This document shows, piece by piece, positions 46,240 to 60,171 of a stretch of 64,000 nucleotides of DNA. How positions within the stretch are numbered: the stretch's first letter is position 1; every line of letters starts with the position of its first letter. The notes beneath the pieces were generated by a model that searched no databases, was not told where the DNA came from, and saw only the letters and a program-made list of their open reading frames with translations. Made by a program: the position numbers and the translations under genes. This stretch comes from Hypomesus transpacificus (taxonomy: Eukaryota > Chordata > Actinopteri > Osmeriformes > Osmeridae): NCBI RefSeq assembly GCF_021917145.1, contig NC_061073.1, positions 1,204,075 through 1,268,074 of the forward strand, read 5' to 3'.

Positions 46240-47827
46240 CTATTTTTCTGTCAAAATGTTGTTCAACTTTATTATAAAAATGTCCAATTCCTCTCTTGTA
46301 GTAGTGCTTTTTAATGGGCCTGTGTTTCCTGAGACTTCTCACTGTCAGCTGGGATCCTTCCATCAGTCAGACCCAGAAGTTAGTTCTGCACCCCTAAAGT
46401 AGAGATGTTACCTAATAGCAGAATAGTAACCATAAACAAATGGGTTCATACTTATGCTCATCCTCTCACAATAGTCAACTCATAATTTAAACTGATGCTA
46501 ACTTGAAACCCATTAGAAACATGTAACAGTATACAGTATTGTGTTCATTATATTTTTATTATTGCATACCAAGACAAAGGACCTTTGATATTTTGGATAT
46601 ATAGGCTATTGTTCAAGGTAACATGTTTTAGCCCTCCAGTACAAAAAATGATTTCACCCCATATCTTATTGAGAAGATTGTGCAGTGTAGGCCATTTCAC
46701 ATATATTTTTGTTATATTCACCATTAAGATGATTACAACCCTATCAATGTCGACATTAAATAATCGATCAAACAACCTGGAGCCAATTTATCGAGAAGAA
46801 TATGGCCTAAAATCAATCAAACTGATAAAAATTAAATTGTAACTGTTAGTGGTTATATCTTTTTCTTTATAATGTCTCAGCATTAACCACCTCGTCAGCT
46901 CAATAATTTATTTTCAGTTTTAGTGTTTTAAACAAAATATCAGAACAGATTTCAATGTACCGTATTCAATTGAGAATATTTATTGTTGACAACTGTTGCA
47001 TGAAAGTGGATATACATATTTCCATTATAGACAAAAATGTTCCCACAACTAGCCTTAATTTTCTGCATAAAATCGTGTCGCGAACAAGTGTTTCATGAGT
47101 AAACAAAAACGTTTTAGTTTCCAAAATTAGAATGTCCGTTTTTTCAATCTGTCCCATTGTGATGTGACGTTGTGAACTGACTTGTGTCTCTGATTTGTTA
47201 GTTTTTTACTAGTGTATAACCGCTATCCTACCCCTAAAAAAAACAGTACTTGTCTGCTTAATTGTCTGCATATATTTTCCCTTAACAAGCCGTTCTAGAA
47301 ATGTTGTCAGCCCTCTATGTAGCCTACTTCCTCTGTGCCAAAATTGTGTGCAACTGTTCTCTTCACACAGCGTTGCTAAGCTAGCTAACAAGCTACAGTG
47401 TAGCCGGCAGTGGACCGCTTTTTGCGATACCACTGAGCTGATACATTGGATTTGTCTTCGATTGACCTCTTGCATGGCTTATAGTTAGCAGCGAAAGTGG
47501 TGAGTAGTAATATGTAGTTAGCTAACAAATGTGTATGTTATTCGTGCAGAGATAAAGCACACCATATTTGCTAACGCGCTATACCTAGCTACTACAGTGC
47601 GTTTCAAAGCGTGAGTTTACCAAGCTTGATGATGAAGCCCCGTAACTATTCTGATACTAGCTACAGTATCTAACTTGATCACATTTTGTTTCAGATCGAG
47701 AATCATTGCAACACATCTCTTTGTCTTCCGCTTATAGCCCTTGAATTTAATCAGCCTTTCACTGTACGTTGTAGTAGCGTAGCTCGGTAAAATAGCTAAT
47801 CCAACGCTTGTACAGTTAACGAGCAAC
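46240..47827. other. Intergenic region and STRAP promoter
   Basis: AT-rich unique DNA without recognisable exons or repeats. The last few hundred bases must hold the STRAP promoter and leader. No TATA box is evident next to the start. Confidence 0.5.
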
Positions 47828-50806
47828 ATGGCAATGAGACAGACACCCCTTACCTGTTCTGGACACACGAGACCAGTTGTGGATTTGGCATTTAGTGGAA
47901 TAACACCTTATGGATACTTTCTCATAAGTGCTTGTAAAGGTACGTTTTCCCCTCAACAACCCTCACGCAACACAATGGACATAAAATGCACATGCACGTT
48001 GTTGATATACTTCTATTCATATTTTGTCCATATAGATGGCAAACCTATGTTGCGTCAAGGGGATACAGGGGACTGGATTGGAACATTCCTTGGCCATAAG
48101 GGAGCAGTGTGGGGGGCCACTCTGAACAAGGATGCCACCAAGGCAGCAACGGCTGCAGCAGACTTTACTGCGTAAGCATATCTGGCTTGTGGATGACTAC
48201 TGAACTCAGAGTTAGATATTTGATGTAATCAAACTGATCCTACACACAGACAAAAACACTAATTGGAGTGGTTCACAATGGTAATTTTTGTTGTTGAAGT
48301 GCTGCTATTTCCACATGAACAGACAACAACAAAAACTATTAGTAGTACATAAAGTAACAACAAAAACTAATAATAGTACATAAAGTATGACTGAACACAG
48401 GGCTGTGACTATCCTCACAGTATTGCTCTCTGAACTCATGACAATACTGCCCGGCTTAAATACATTTCACTTGCAGCTACAATGCTAATTCTAGATAACC
48501 CAAAGAGACTCTATATACATTTATTAACTATTTTCAAATTGCTGTCAAATGTAAATCATAGACATATTGGTCACTGATGAGCACAGTACAGTGTTGATTA
48601 ATAATGTTTATGGTTAATATGTCTGCTCTTAATTGTTTTAATCTTCCTCAATGAGTCATCACATGTAGAAGTGTCAAGTCAGACAATGACCCCTCTCCCT
48701 TTTTCCTCTGTAGGAAAGTATGGGATGCAGTGTCAGGTGATGAAGTCTTGACCCTGGCCCACAAACACATTGTCAAATCTGTAAACTTCACACAGGTAAG
48801 AAGTGTGGCTGGGTACTACATTCATTGCATCTTGATTTAGATCTCACAGGATTCAGGCTACTGATCCCAGAGATTATAGGCACGGTAGTTCTAGACTACT
48901 ATTGCTTTTAATACTGTATTTTCCTGCTGCCTAGTTATTAAATCAACTACAGGGAAAACAGTAGAGCCAAGGGATTGAGTGATTTTAAGGGCTTTTATGT
49001 GCTACATGGAAAATGATTGTTGGTCCAATATTTGGTTAGAAAGTCCTAGTCTTTTATAAAGAAAATCTATACAAATCTATTGTGAACTCCAGGAGGCAGA
49101 ATTTGCGACTGGATGTCGAATTGTGGTCAATGGGAAGCCATTGTGTTGACTTTTCTAGGACAGTAACCACCTGCTGACAGGGGGAAACGACAAGGTGTTG
49201 CGCATTTATGACCTGAGCAAACCAGACGCGGGTAAGCTAGGCAGTCAATGTTTTTTTTTAAAACATTTGAATGTTAAATGTTTGAATTCCTGTATATTTG
49301 TGACTGTGCACACATTACGTGTGTGTGTTGGGGGTGTATATTGTAGAGCCTCAGGAGATTGCGGGTCACAACGGCGCCATCAAGAAAGCTTTGTGGTGCA
49401 ATGAAGACAAACAGATTTTATCAGCTGCCGACGACAAAACAGTCAGGTAAGACAATTACTTTGCACTTGGCACTGGCTAACCCTGCGGAAACCCATTGAA
49501 TTAATATTTAAAAACACAACACATCAGTCATTCTGAGATGAAGAGTCGCAGTGACGTGACGGCAATGTTGTTTTTCAGACTGTGGGACAGGAGCAGTGCA
49601 GAGGTGCTGAAGAGTCTGTCCTTCGATGCATCTGTGAGCAGTATGGAGTACATACCCGATGGACAGATTGTTGTCATTACCTACGGCAAGACCATTGCTT
49701 TTTACAATGCCCTCAGGTATGTTGGCATATGAAACTGCTCAATGTAGTTCATATTGTGACATGATGTGGGAAAGACTGAACCGGAGTAACAGGAGATAAA
49801 CCAAAAAGTCCACAAAGCCAAATTAAAGGTTGATATGGGAATCTCACCATCTGGACACTAGAGGGAGACATGCACATGTGTATAAGCATGAGCTGCAAAA
49901 AGAAGCAACAGAGGAAGTATAGAGGCACTGCTTGGTAGATAATGCCTCGTAGGATAGACAGTAGTGTTAGAAATAGTATCATAAGCCGATAAAAGTAGGA
50001 AGAAGTTCTGCTTATACAGTGCATTCTTCTTCAGACCTTTAGCATTAACATGTACTCAACTATTTAGACTTATAATTTGCAGAAGTTAATTTGAGGACAT
50101 CAGCCTTGTAATGGTTTGGCTCAAATCGATAAAGGCATTCTTCCGTTCCTTCTCAGCCTAGAGCTCATCAAGACAGTGGACGCTCCAGCCTCCATCCACT
50201 CTGCCTCGCTTCATCCAGAGAAGGACTACTTTGTTGCAGGAGGAGATGACTTTAAGCTCTACAAATACGACTACAGCACTAAGGAGGAACTAGGTAAATC
50301 CCCCCCCCCCTCCATGTCTCTGTATTTATCTAAACATCATTAGAGTTTGTATTCTAAGTCTGTTTGGACTTTGACATGTCTTGCTGGTCTTGTTGGGAAA
50401 GAAAAAAAACCCTGAATGATGTGTCCATGTAGAATCATACAAGGGACACTTTGGGCCAGTCCACTGTGTACGCTTCAGCCCAGACGGAGAGCTGTACGCC
50501 AGCGGCTCAGAGGACGGGACGCTGCGACTGTGGCAGACAGCTGTGGGGAAGACTTACGGCTTGTGGAAATGTTTACTGCCAGGTGAGGGGACTAATACCT
50601 GCCCCTATGCAAGTGCTCTTAAGTCACTGCCATTTATCTTCATCAGACCACTTCACTTTCAGTGAACAAGTACTTCATTTTATACTGAACGACAGCGAGG
50701 ATAATCACTCATTGTCCTCTTAACTTTGCATTGTTTTACAGAGGAGTTGATTTCAGAAAGTTCTGAGACGACCTACCCTGCACCTGCTCCTGAAATCAAG
50801 GCCTGA
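47828..50806 (+). CDS. strap: STRAP, serine-threonine kinase receptor-associated protein
   Basis: A WD40 scaffold that damps TGF-beta signalling with SMAD7 and joins the SMN/Unrip complex in snRNP assembly, mainly cytoplasmic. Exons: 47828-47939, 48036-48171, 48714-48795, 49159-49231, 49347-49446, 49579-49716, 50157-50293, 50433-50582, 50742-50806. They total 993 bp, 330 residues, all phases consistent. The first residues, [20 protein letters not shown], agree with the human protein as I remember it. Seven WD repeats are visible, for example [20 protein letters not shown] and [13 protein letters not shown], ending with [10 protein letters not shown]. Human STRAP is 350 residues, and the acidic C-terminal tail here is shorter ([20 protein letters not shown] then A). 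The Met-Ala-Met start has ACATGG context. The gene is convergent with NEDD1. Confidence 0.97.
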
Positions 50807-51115
50807 GATGCAAAATAGCATCCAACACCCCCACCATCAACTGGTCATGCTAGGAAGTGAGTAGAAGAGATGTCAGTCTTCTGAGCTGGGACCAGCAATT
50901 CAGGGGGCAAGACAAGTCTGTGAGCTTTTGTCTTAACAGCTGCTTTCGTCCATGATGTCATTTGAGTAATTTCCCATTGCAAACCACATTTGTGGCTTTC
51001 TTGCTAAGCAACAGATTAGTTTTGTGGATTAACATGACAAGAGAGAATTGTTTACATTTGCAAAATCTGAGTTCTATTTTACACTTGGAGTGTTGATCCT
51101 GGATTTCTTTGTTAA

Positions 51116-51121
51116 ATTAAA
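51116..51121 (+). terminator. Candidate STRAP polyadenylation signal
   Basis: ATTAAA lies 310 bases after the STRAP stop codon. Confidence 0.4.
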
Positions 51122-51222
51122 CTGTTTGTCATCTCTAAATATGGACTTGATTCTTACACTTTGTGGTTGCATCTTGATGGGGTTTAGCAAAGAAAAACGT
51201 TATATGAAGTGCATAACTAATG

Positions 51223-51228
51223 TTTATT
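51223..51228 (-). terminator. Candidate NEDD1 polyadenylation signal
   Basis: AATAAA is read on the minus strand 850 bases after the NEDD1 stop codon. If used, the 3' ends of NEDD1 and STRAP lie within about 100 bases of each other. Confidence 0.4.
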
Positions 51229-52077
51229 TTAACAATACATCACTGCAAAGAAATGCAAGAAATTGAGAAACTGAGGCAAGCGCACTTCATAGAGGCACTT
51301 TTGTCTTTTTCTTGGCATCTCTGTGATCAGTAAAAAAGAATGACCCACATGGCATGATTGTCTTCCTCCACAAGCACAACGTTTTCACTTCGGTTCTGTA
51401 ATGTTCCTTAAACTCAACCAACGTTTAGGCATTTGCTGCCGTTCAGCTTAACTAATAAGAACTAGATCTCTACGAGGTCATTTCTCCGATCTCAAGTCTC
51501 ACTTAAAGATGTACATTTAGAATCACTACGGTGGACTGTATGCCATATACTTCACGGGATTCAGAACAGCTTGCTATTGTTGGATGTAAAAGTATGCATA
51601 ACTTGGGTAAAAAAATAGACCAAAGCATTACCTGCCATATTCTATTCACTCTTGGTCTCCGGATTGTTAGCGGCCCTGTACGAATGCCACTGAAACATTT
51701 GTCAATGCTGGGACCAAAGGGGAAACCAAGTCTGTCGTTTACTGCTTTGGTAAAATAGGCAATGCAGTCCAACTACATGGAGCACATGTCTTAGCCCTTG
51801 TTTCACAAGTGAAGGCACTTCCAAATCAATGGACTCTAAAACCCCTTTGTAAGTATGCAACATCCAAAAGGAGGCTGGTGAGAGATACAAAGAGCCGATT
51901 CCATTTGCCTGCTTATGGAGGTGAAGTTCTGGTGTTACACACCAGTGGCCGGAGTACAGACTGGGGCATGTATCTACTTTACACAGACCTGGAGCTCTTA
52001 GGAAGACTTGATGAGACTTTCATGAATGACAGTCATAGTTTACATACAAACAATGTTAGTGTGTAAAGGCCTGTATG

Positions 52078-55000
52078 TCAGTAGTTTGCCCTGAGTCGCT
52101 TGTTCTCCTCCTTCAGCTTCTCAATCTCCTCCACCAACGAGTCGTTGACAGAGTACTTCTCTATTAGGCCATGGATCTCATTCTGAAAGACACAGAATGA
52201 GGTTTCACTTTAGCCTTTTTGTTATTTTGTGGGGGACAAAAGTAGTTAGTGGAGTGGATCTGACTTGATAGATGAACAAGGTAAGAACATTAAGGATGTC
52301 TACAATGCTTTACTTGAGTCTCCTCAATTCAGTTTAGGGAATGTGGAGACCATGCAACACAACATACCAGCTGGATGTAGAACTGTCTGACCATTTCCAC
52401 CTGGAGGTTAACAATGTCTCTGTGGCACGTGTCCCTGAGGAGGAAAAGGATGGAAAAACACGTTCAGCAGAACAGTAAATATTTTTTATCTACATTGATT
52501 GGTAGATTGTGGAGTTGCTGCATTAATGACAAAACGAATCTTGCTGTAGATCAAAAACGTGAATCACGAAGATGTAATTTAAAGTCCACTTATCAGCAGA
52601 GGCTACACTGTCAATACAAGTATATCTGTGCCCAGCTTGTCCTAAATATTTGTAATATTCATAATGGCCTTCAGAAGAATGAACAGATCAAAGCTATTGT
52701 ACGTCTGATAGGTGTGGGATGAAATGGTTCACTGACCTGAAGTCCTCCAAGGTTTCGTGGATCATGTTGCGTATGAAGTTGATCTGCAGGGAGGTGAGTG
52801 GGGCTCCGCCCCCCTCGGCAGCGATGGTGTCCGTGATGCGCGTGGACAGACTGGACGCCACCGCTGCAGAGTCTGATCACAAAGCAGAAGGCTTGAATTC
52901 AGTGTTGACGATGACACTTGTTTGGTTTAACCCTGGCATTAGATGCTAATTAAATCTCTGTTAACCATATGTTATGCTCCAACTTAATCCTATATGTATA
53001 TATTAAATACATATTCACAAATCATTTGTTTTACACCACTTCCAATGCCCCAATTTAATCGCAATGACTGTAACCCCTACAAGAATCACCTTTCGAATGG
53101 TACCAAATACTAATTTCTCCTCAAAATATGTTTTAATTACTAAACCATACTACCAACTTTTTCCTATTTTTGATCATGCACATTTAAACAACAAACTGAT
53201 TTTGTTCTGATAACACCATGTAGATACATTTTGGTTTCATGTGAAGCTAAATACCTGTCCAAAGACCCTGAGCATAACTGTGCAACCTTTTATAGAAACA
53301 AAAGTTTCTCCCTGGCAGAATATATTTGTATTGACATGTTTGGAGCCTTGGTTGAATAAGAATTGGTGAGACACTTATATTTGACCCTGATGAGAAATAA
53401 CATCACCTGGTGCTTTAGTGGTCGAGGTTCCATTGACAGGCGTGTCATATCTCAGCTGGGCCTGCAGATCGCTGCCTCGCATTAGGCTGGGCTCTGGGGT
53501 GAAACAGGGGGGCAATTTTTGGCTATAGGAGGTTTGTGCTGCTGCTGATGTAGGTGGGGCCACACATTCCCCCTCCAGACTGGAACCACTGTTCTTGTCA
53601 CACTGTGGAAAAGAGGCAATGAGAAGCTTCAGGCAGAGGAATGAATGGAGTGATTAAAGTGCCTACTGAGGATGGGGACGACTGGTCAATTATGCAGAAG
53701 CTAGCGAGTTGTGATTTTCCCCCAATTCTGGGAAGCTTCTTTCATTGACGTCCCCTTTCATCAAAGCACCATCATAGTGAAGAAGAGAACAATGGATGTT
53801 AATATGCTTTACTATATTGAATTGATCGTTTTACAGTTACATTCCAGTGGTCATGCATCCTTTTCTAACTAAAGGGTGCAGACCCATTATTGGGTGCATA
53901 TGTGCGATCGAAGCAGAGAACAGACACGGTAAGTAGTTGCGCACTGTTACATACAAATTGGCCTTGAGCCACAAGAGGAAACAAAGGGGGGAGGCAGACC
54001 CTAACATCAGAGGGGAACCAAGGTCAGGGATAATGGGGGGGGAAAGCCAAGAGATAATTGGGGGTTGCGACAGGTGCATATGACAGAGGGGTTCCGAACA
54101 CCCTGTTGTTTGTTCGGGATTATAAAAAAATTGACTGAAGCAATTGATTTTTTTTTCGAAGCAGCTGGCTGCAAGTGCTTGTATTAACATGCATCAAGAC
54201 ACCTTGGTCTGTTTCAAGTTGTAGCCATTTTGACTCAAGCCCAAACCTGGAGGACCATTGTTCCAGAAATGGATCAACTTCAAATCGGATTAGGGAAGGC
54301 GTACGACCCAGACTGGAAGCTCCTTCAACAACACAGGCAGAACTCACCCTTTGCGTCAATGCCTGGGGAGGGGCCTCCTCCTCCTTGATTGGTGGAGGGG
54401 TTTGGAAGACGGTCAGGGGGCTGTAGCAGCGACTGCCCGTGGTGCCCAGAGGGGTCTTGCGAAGGGGAGGACCTCCGGAATAGGAGGATTGGGAATCCAG
54501 TTCTAAACACAAAGCCCATCGGCTCAGAATGGACACAGGCTTAAATCAGTGTATCAATTCTTTCTTTCAACCCTTGTTCATTGGTGGTAATGTGAAGTAG
54601 TCGGGGGGGGGTGGGGGGTTGAGGACATCATTTCGTATACAGAAATGAAACCAAGGACAAGATTTAAAGAGCACCTTCCTTGAAATGTCAACATCTATCA
54701 ACATGTTTTTACCAAAGTCTTTCTTTGCACTCAGTGAATCAGTCCTCATGCCTTGAGTTTTGTAATCTGGAGACAGACACAGACAGATGGACAGGAAGAG
54801 AGAAAGACAGAGATAAACCAAAAGGACTTAGGTAGAACAGGTGAATTGCAGAAGCCTCTGAGCATCTCACCATCCCTGACGGGGGAGAAGATGTCCATGC
54901 TGTTTCTTCCCGTTTTCTGGTAGGTATCGGTGCTGTGCTGCCCCTCTCCTGCTCGCAGGAACACATCCACACTGGTTCCTTCATCGCGTCCAAGGAAAAG

Positions 55001-57988
55001 CAGGGAGGAAATCAAATGTAAACTAATTCCACGTTGCCCGACTTTAAAACTTTGAATACAACCCGGAAACTGCTCTGATGCAAATCTCGACATACCGTTG
55101 CCTTTGATTCCTCCGGGAGCATCTCCTCTCCCTAGAGCTTTGTAGTCTAGAAGAATTGGGGGGGGGGGGGGAGGTTTAGACAGAAGGACGGTTGAGGGAG
55201 ATACACAGACTCAAAGGTTGGGCGAGCTCACCATCTCGAACGGGTGAGAAGATGTCCAGGCTGTTGCGGCCCACGGAGCTAAACTTGTCCATGCTGGGCA
55301 GGCGGTCACCACTTTGGTGACCTTCGGCCTCCCTACTCAACACCTCCACACTGGAACCTGTCAACGGAACAGGACGTGAGCTCCCAAACCAGACTGACAG
55401 GGCTCGGCAAGTGAAGAGTAGCAAAGGGCGAAAGGTTCAGGTTCAAAAAGGTGGAAATGCCACCGTATGTTGATTCCACCCGTGCACTTCGCTGACTGAA
55501 TCCAATCATCTAGATTAGCTAATCAACACATCTTATAGAGCAGAAACGGGACATCTGCTTGACTGATTGAAGGAAAGGATGGAAGGACACCACTTGACGG
55601 AAATCAGATCCAATTACAGTCTAACCTGTGCCTTGCACCTGGCCCTCCCCCCTGTCTCCATTGTTGGGGGGAAATCCAGACAAGGCGGCTGCAGATGTGG
55701 GAGTGGTCACACCGGTGGTGGTCGGAGGGGCGGAGCCATGGAGACTGCCCAACTTGGCAGAAATCCTCTTGCTGCTGGATGTCTTGCTGGAAACTACTTT
55801 GCTTGACTTGAACAAAATAATAAGAATAGGGAAACATTATGGCAGAATGAAGCCATTGTGCCATTGGAAACTTACGTTACAGCCTCCCTCCAAACTGGAC
55901 TTTTCTTTTTTTCATCCAAACGCAATACCTCATAATGACATCGCAGTTTTTAGAAAAAATACTTGGGCTGTTCGTCCGTAGTGTAAAGATCTAAGAATTA
56001 TTATTATTATTTTATTTTTTTACCAAAGCCCCCTGTTTGTCTCAGTTGACAGGCATCCCAGTGTGTGTCTGACCTTGAGATGCCTGCTGTAAGAGCTCTG
56101 GAAGCGCAGGCAGGTGACAGATGTCTTGTGGGCGGCGGCTGTTTTGGTGGGGGCACTGAGGTTGCGCAGGTCATACTGGTAGATACGGCCCTGCGTGGAG
56201 CCCACCACTAGACCCGTTCCATCTGGCGTGAAGTCAATCGCCGTCAGTGGAGACTCTATCCGTATGCTGCTCAGAACGCTGGTGGAGGGAAGGAGATGCA
56301 TAGAAAATGAGACACACTCAAAACTATTAATCGCGCAATCGTTTCCATGAAACGTTCACACATTTGGCGCCATGATATGGGTTCTTACATCTTACTGGAG
56401 GTGTCATAGCAGATGATCTTTTTGTCCAGGCCTACAGTGACAAACAGCAGGTCGTTGGTGGGGGAGAAAGCCAGGCCAGAGGCTGGGGCCTTGTGGGCTC
56501 CGTCGAAAACATGCAACTCCTTCTGAGTGTTGGAGTCCCACAGCACTACTGTGCCACTGTCCGACACACTTCCCAACAAGGAGCGCTTCACAACAGAGTA
56601 TTTCAGATCGTGGATGGGCTAAGAAAAGAGTGAAAGGAGGTCAGAGTGATAGAGAAGAAAAGTACAACTTCTTACTTTATGCTTATCATTTAAGTGCACT
56701 AGTTCACTTGCTAAAAAAAATAAAGATGTGGATACAGGTGTGATATATAATGATTTAGATCTTTTTCACTCCCTCATGACATTTGATATGTCATGTATGT
56801 ACATACTATACAGTTCATGTGGTTTTAGCCTGGGGAAGAGGCAATTTTTCAATAAGTGATGTCAAACAAGTGACACAAATATGCTATTGTGGAACACCGC
56901 TCCAGAAGAAATATCCACAGGTTACAGTTCCATGAGTGAAGGAAATCGTGTTGGCACTTACTTGGTTGGTGCCATGGCCAAAAGGCTTACTGGACAGGTT
57001 GGTGGTGACACTGTGCAGAATGATGTCACCACTAGTGGAGCCAGAAGCTACGTAACTGTCGCTGCCGTTGAAAGTGACAGATGTCACTTCCTCCTTATGA
57101 TCCTGAAGAAAGAAAAAAAACGAGGGATTACATAAACTTTACCCCATTATAAGCACAATAGGACGAACATAACGGATAACATATTAGCTTGGCACACAGA
57201 ACAGTGACGGATGAAATGTCGAGAAAGTGGAGACCCTACAGCAGACTGATATTAGTAAACTGCATGTGTACACATGTAGAGGACAAACAGCACCTTTCAA
57301 ACACTTTAAACATAGTTATGTCGAAAGTGGTATAAGAGCAAGGTACCATGAGGTTACGATGGAGCCTCTTGGACTTCAGATCCCAGATGTTGACCGAGTT
57401 ATCCAGGCCTCCACTGACCAGGTACAGAGAGGAGGAGTTCAGGCTCACACGAGTCTGCTTTTTCTAGAGTGGAGATCGAAACGGTTCGTATACGATACAT
57501 TCATTCACTGATCACATTAGTTAGATGGATGGCCGGTTCACAAGTGAACGAGCTAAGAGCGCGTTCCATCTTAGAACCTTTATCTGAACACTACTCACCC
57601 CTTCTCCCAGTTCTAAGACTGGGACAGCTGAGCTCTTGAGGCTTGATACCACCAGTTTATCTCCCAGGCTGCTGGCACTGACAAGGTATTGATCTGAGGG
57701 GACTCTCATTAAAGACAAAAGCCTGCATATTCAAAGGTTTTTGCATGCAACACCAAACCAAACAGCATCCATCATTGCTGTTATGAGGGGAACAATAAGT
57801 GATTTTTGTGGAAGATTTCATCAATCATAAAATCTACTTCTTTCAAGGATACTATTGCTACTCCAGCACACCTGGGCAACAGGGTGTGTGGCGCTATGTG
57901 GGTTGAACTGTTCCAACACAGTCATAGAGGCGGAATCCCATATCTTCACACAGTCCCCTGATGATACCAGCCGTGTCACCTCCTCCAT
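52078..57988 (-). CDS. nedd1: NEDD1, gamma-tubulin ring complex targeting factor
   Basis: NEDD1 anchors the gamma-tubulin ring complex at centrosomes and spindles and so starts microtubule growth. Exons (minus): 57988..57853, 57693..57599, 57463..57347, 57102..56962, 56618..56389, 56278..56074, 55806..55626, 55357..55232, 55146..55096, 54978..54871, 54766..54713, 54502..54348, 53602..53407, 52872..52737, 52434..52368, 52182..52078. They total 2103 bp, 700 residues, phases consistent. Human is about 660. Residues 1-308 are the WD40 propeller (SSGDCVKIWD, LVSGGLDNSVNIWDLKSKR, FGHGTNQ, ICYDTSSK). The disordered middle contains two copies of GRNS(L/M)DIFSPVRD from a duplicated exon pair. Residues 600-700 form the conserved helical gamma-tubulin-binding end (LTSLQINFIRNMIHETLEDF, then KLKEENKRLRANY). 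The start is chosen from the human MQENLRFASSGD, here MEEVTRLVSSGD. Upstream non-coding exons were not placed. Confidence 0.95.
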
Positions 57989-60171
57989 AGCAACAGCTAG
58001 AAACACAGGAGCAGCTGTCAGCTGGTGGGCTAGCATCCATGTGGTCTGAAAGAGCCAAATCAGTTGGACTACGGACTGTTGAGGGAGATGCTTTCACTGC
58101 AAACTCAGCTGCCAAAGGAAAACTTAGAGCTCATAAATCGTTTTAAAAAGAGTATATCCATGTAATAATTTCCAAACCTTTTGGACACGAAGTAATCTCC
58201 ACACTTTCTCAGTTCCTCATTTGCTAATAAATTGAAAATATGCAGGTTGATGTCCATTACTGCCTGCTGCGAATTTAACAGAACGTGTTTCAGAGTAATA
58301 AACGTTCTACAGAAGTGACACTGGATCTATACAAGATTGGTTAGTATTTGCAAATCTAGGCACCGAAAAACTGACTTCTTTAAGTGGGTGTTTTCCTCAG
58401 CTTGGCTGCTAGTTTGAAATGTCAATTGTCAATGCTAGGCTATAGTAGTTGTATCCAGCCAATCTGCTAGTTAGCTAGCTATACTGAGAAAAAAAAGGTT
58501 CCAGTGCCTACCTAAATAATGCTACAGTGTAAATACATGTTTTGAGTTTTATAGCATGTACCAAATTGTATGTCAGTTTAAATAAATGTATTACTGTAGG
58601 CCCTATGTTGCATGGATTATTTAGACTTGGCCATGGGAAAAAGCTTTTATGGTAAGTATTGGATAAATAGCATTTACATTGACTACTAGCCTACATTCAT
58701 AGTATGGTTCCATGTAACCATACTGGGCATCCTAACTTTGCAGCCTATTGTCTAGACTAGCTTTGTTTGTTTTCAAGATAGCCTAACTAGCTAGTTAGCA
58801 ATTTGCTAACAAACAGTAGGTGCACATCGACTAGTGACAAGCATAACTAGATAGTGCTAGGTAAAAAGTTTTCATTACTCATTATAATCCAATCATAACA
58901 CAGTATTTTAACAAGCTAGGTAACCCCATATTACTTGGAACATACCAACCGGTTTATGAGTTCACTTCAAAACTTCAGAGATTATTGTCCAACGAGGAGC
59001 TCAAACGTTGGCTTTGCCAAGTATTTGAGGCTGCTTTGAGTAACAGGCAGTTCGCAAAATGATTCGCTCCAATTGAATGACTCTTTGATGGAATCATGTC
59101 TGAATCATGTCTGAATCACGCGCTCATTGACAGGTAAGGGTAAGTAAAAAATATGCATACCTTTTATTTTTCCTTTTTTCAGCATAACACCTCATAATAT
59201 CCTCAATATTGGGTAAAGGCTACGGTCACAGATGATGAATTCGAAATAAACCTGGTAGGCTTACATTTGTTTCAGTAACAACGTTTTGTCTTTACTGTGT
59301 TACCAGCTTTAATGATTTAAGTAGCTTACTTAAATTGTTCATATTAAATGTGACTATATGTGACTGTTTTGGAGACCGACGACCTAATGATTATCAAAGA
59401 ACAATTTTCCGCCAAGAACAGATCACAAATAGACCGTGATATTAGAAGAATAGCCATTTACACAGAAATACACATTCACAGTGAGTGACCGAGTTTAGAA
59501 ATTCAATTCCTGTTAGTTTCTGTTCGCCGACTCTGAGTTCTGTGCATATTGAGTCTAACTAAAGAGATGAGTCAAAAGAGTCATTCTTTTCGGTCAAATT
59601 GAAAAAGCTTGTTCAACCACAATCGCAGCTAGCTTCGGCTTCAACAACCGCCACTACGGTAAGCCAAAAAGTCCAAAAGGCTAGAGAACGCTGTTGATAG
59701 GCTACCGCTACATCAAAACTCAAATGGATGTTTTTCAATAATTTGAGATTTTTTTTTTATTAACATTGTCAGAAGACATATACATCTTTACAATGAGAGC
59801 AAATTTGTTTCATATACAGAGTTCTATAAAAAAAAATCAAAGTAGGCCTACAAACAAAAGATTCACTGTTTAAACAGAGAGGTAAATGATAGGTGTCAAT
59901 ATAAAGAGTAGTTCTGTAATTTATACATGCCCATAGTTCTCACAGCTTTCCGGCTTGAAAGTCTTTTTAAATTATATCTTTCAAAATGTATTTTTTTATA
60001 TCTTACAGCTAAAGATTGTGCATAGACTGCGCAGACTTGACACGCGCAGTAACACGTATACACGCGCAGAAGCAGTGTCGTATCAACACCGGTGTTTCCC
60101 GGGTCGTAGTCATTCACTTTTACAAAAGTAAACATCTCTACACATTGGACACCTAGAACACTAATTTCTCA
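57989..60171. promoter_or_regulatory. Divergent intergenic region of NEDD1 and C15orf40
   Basis: About 2.2 kb separates the two start codons. The DNA is AT-rich with few simple repeats. It should hold both promoters and the NEDD1 leader exon. There are many CTAGCTAG-type words near 58470-58800. No TATA box or CpG-dense block is convincing, and no coding exon was found. Confidence 0.4.
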
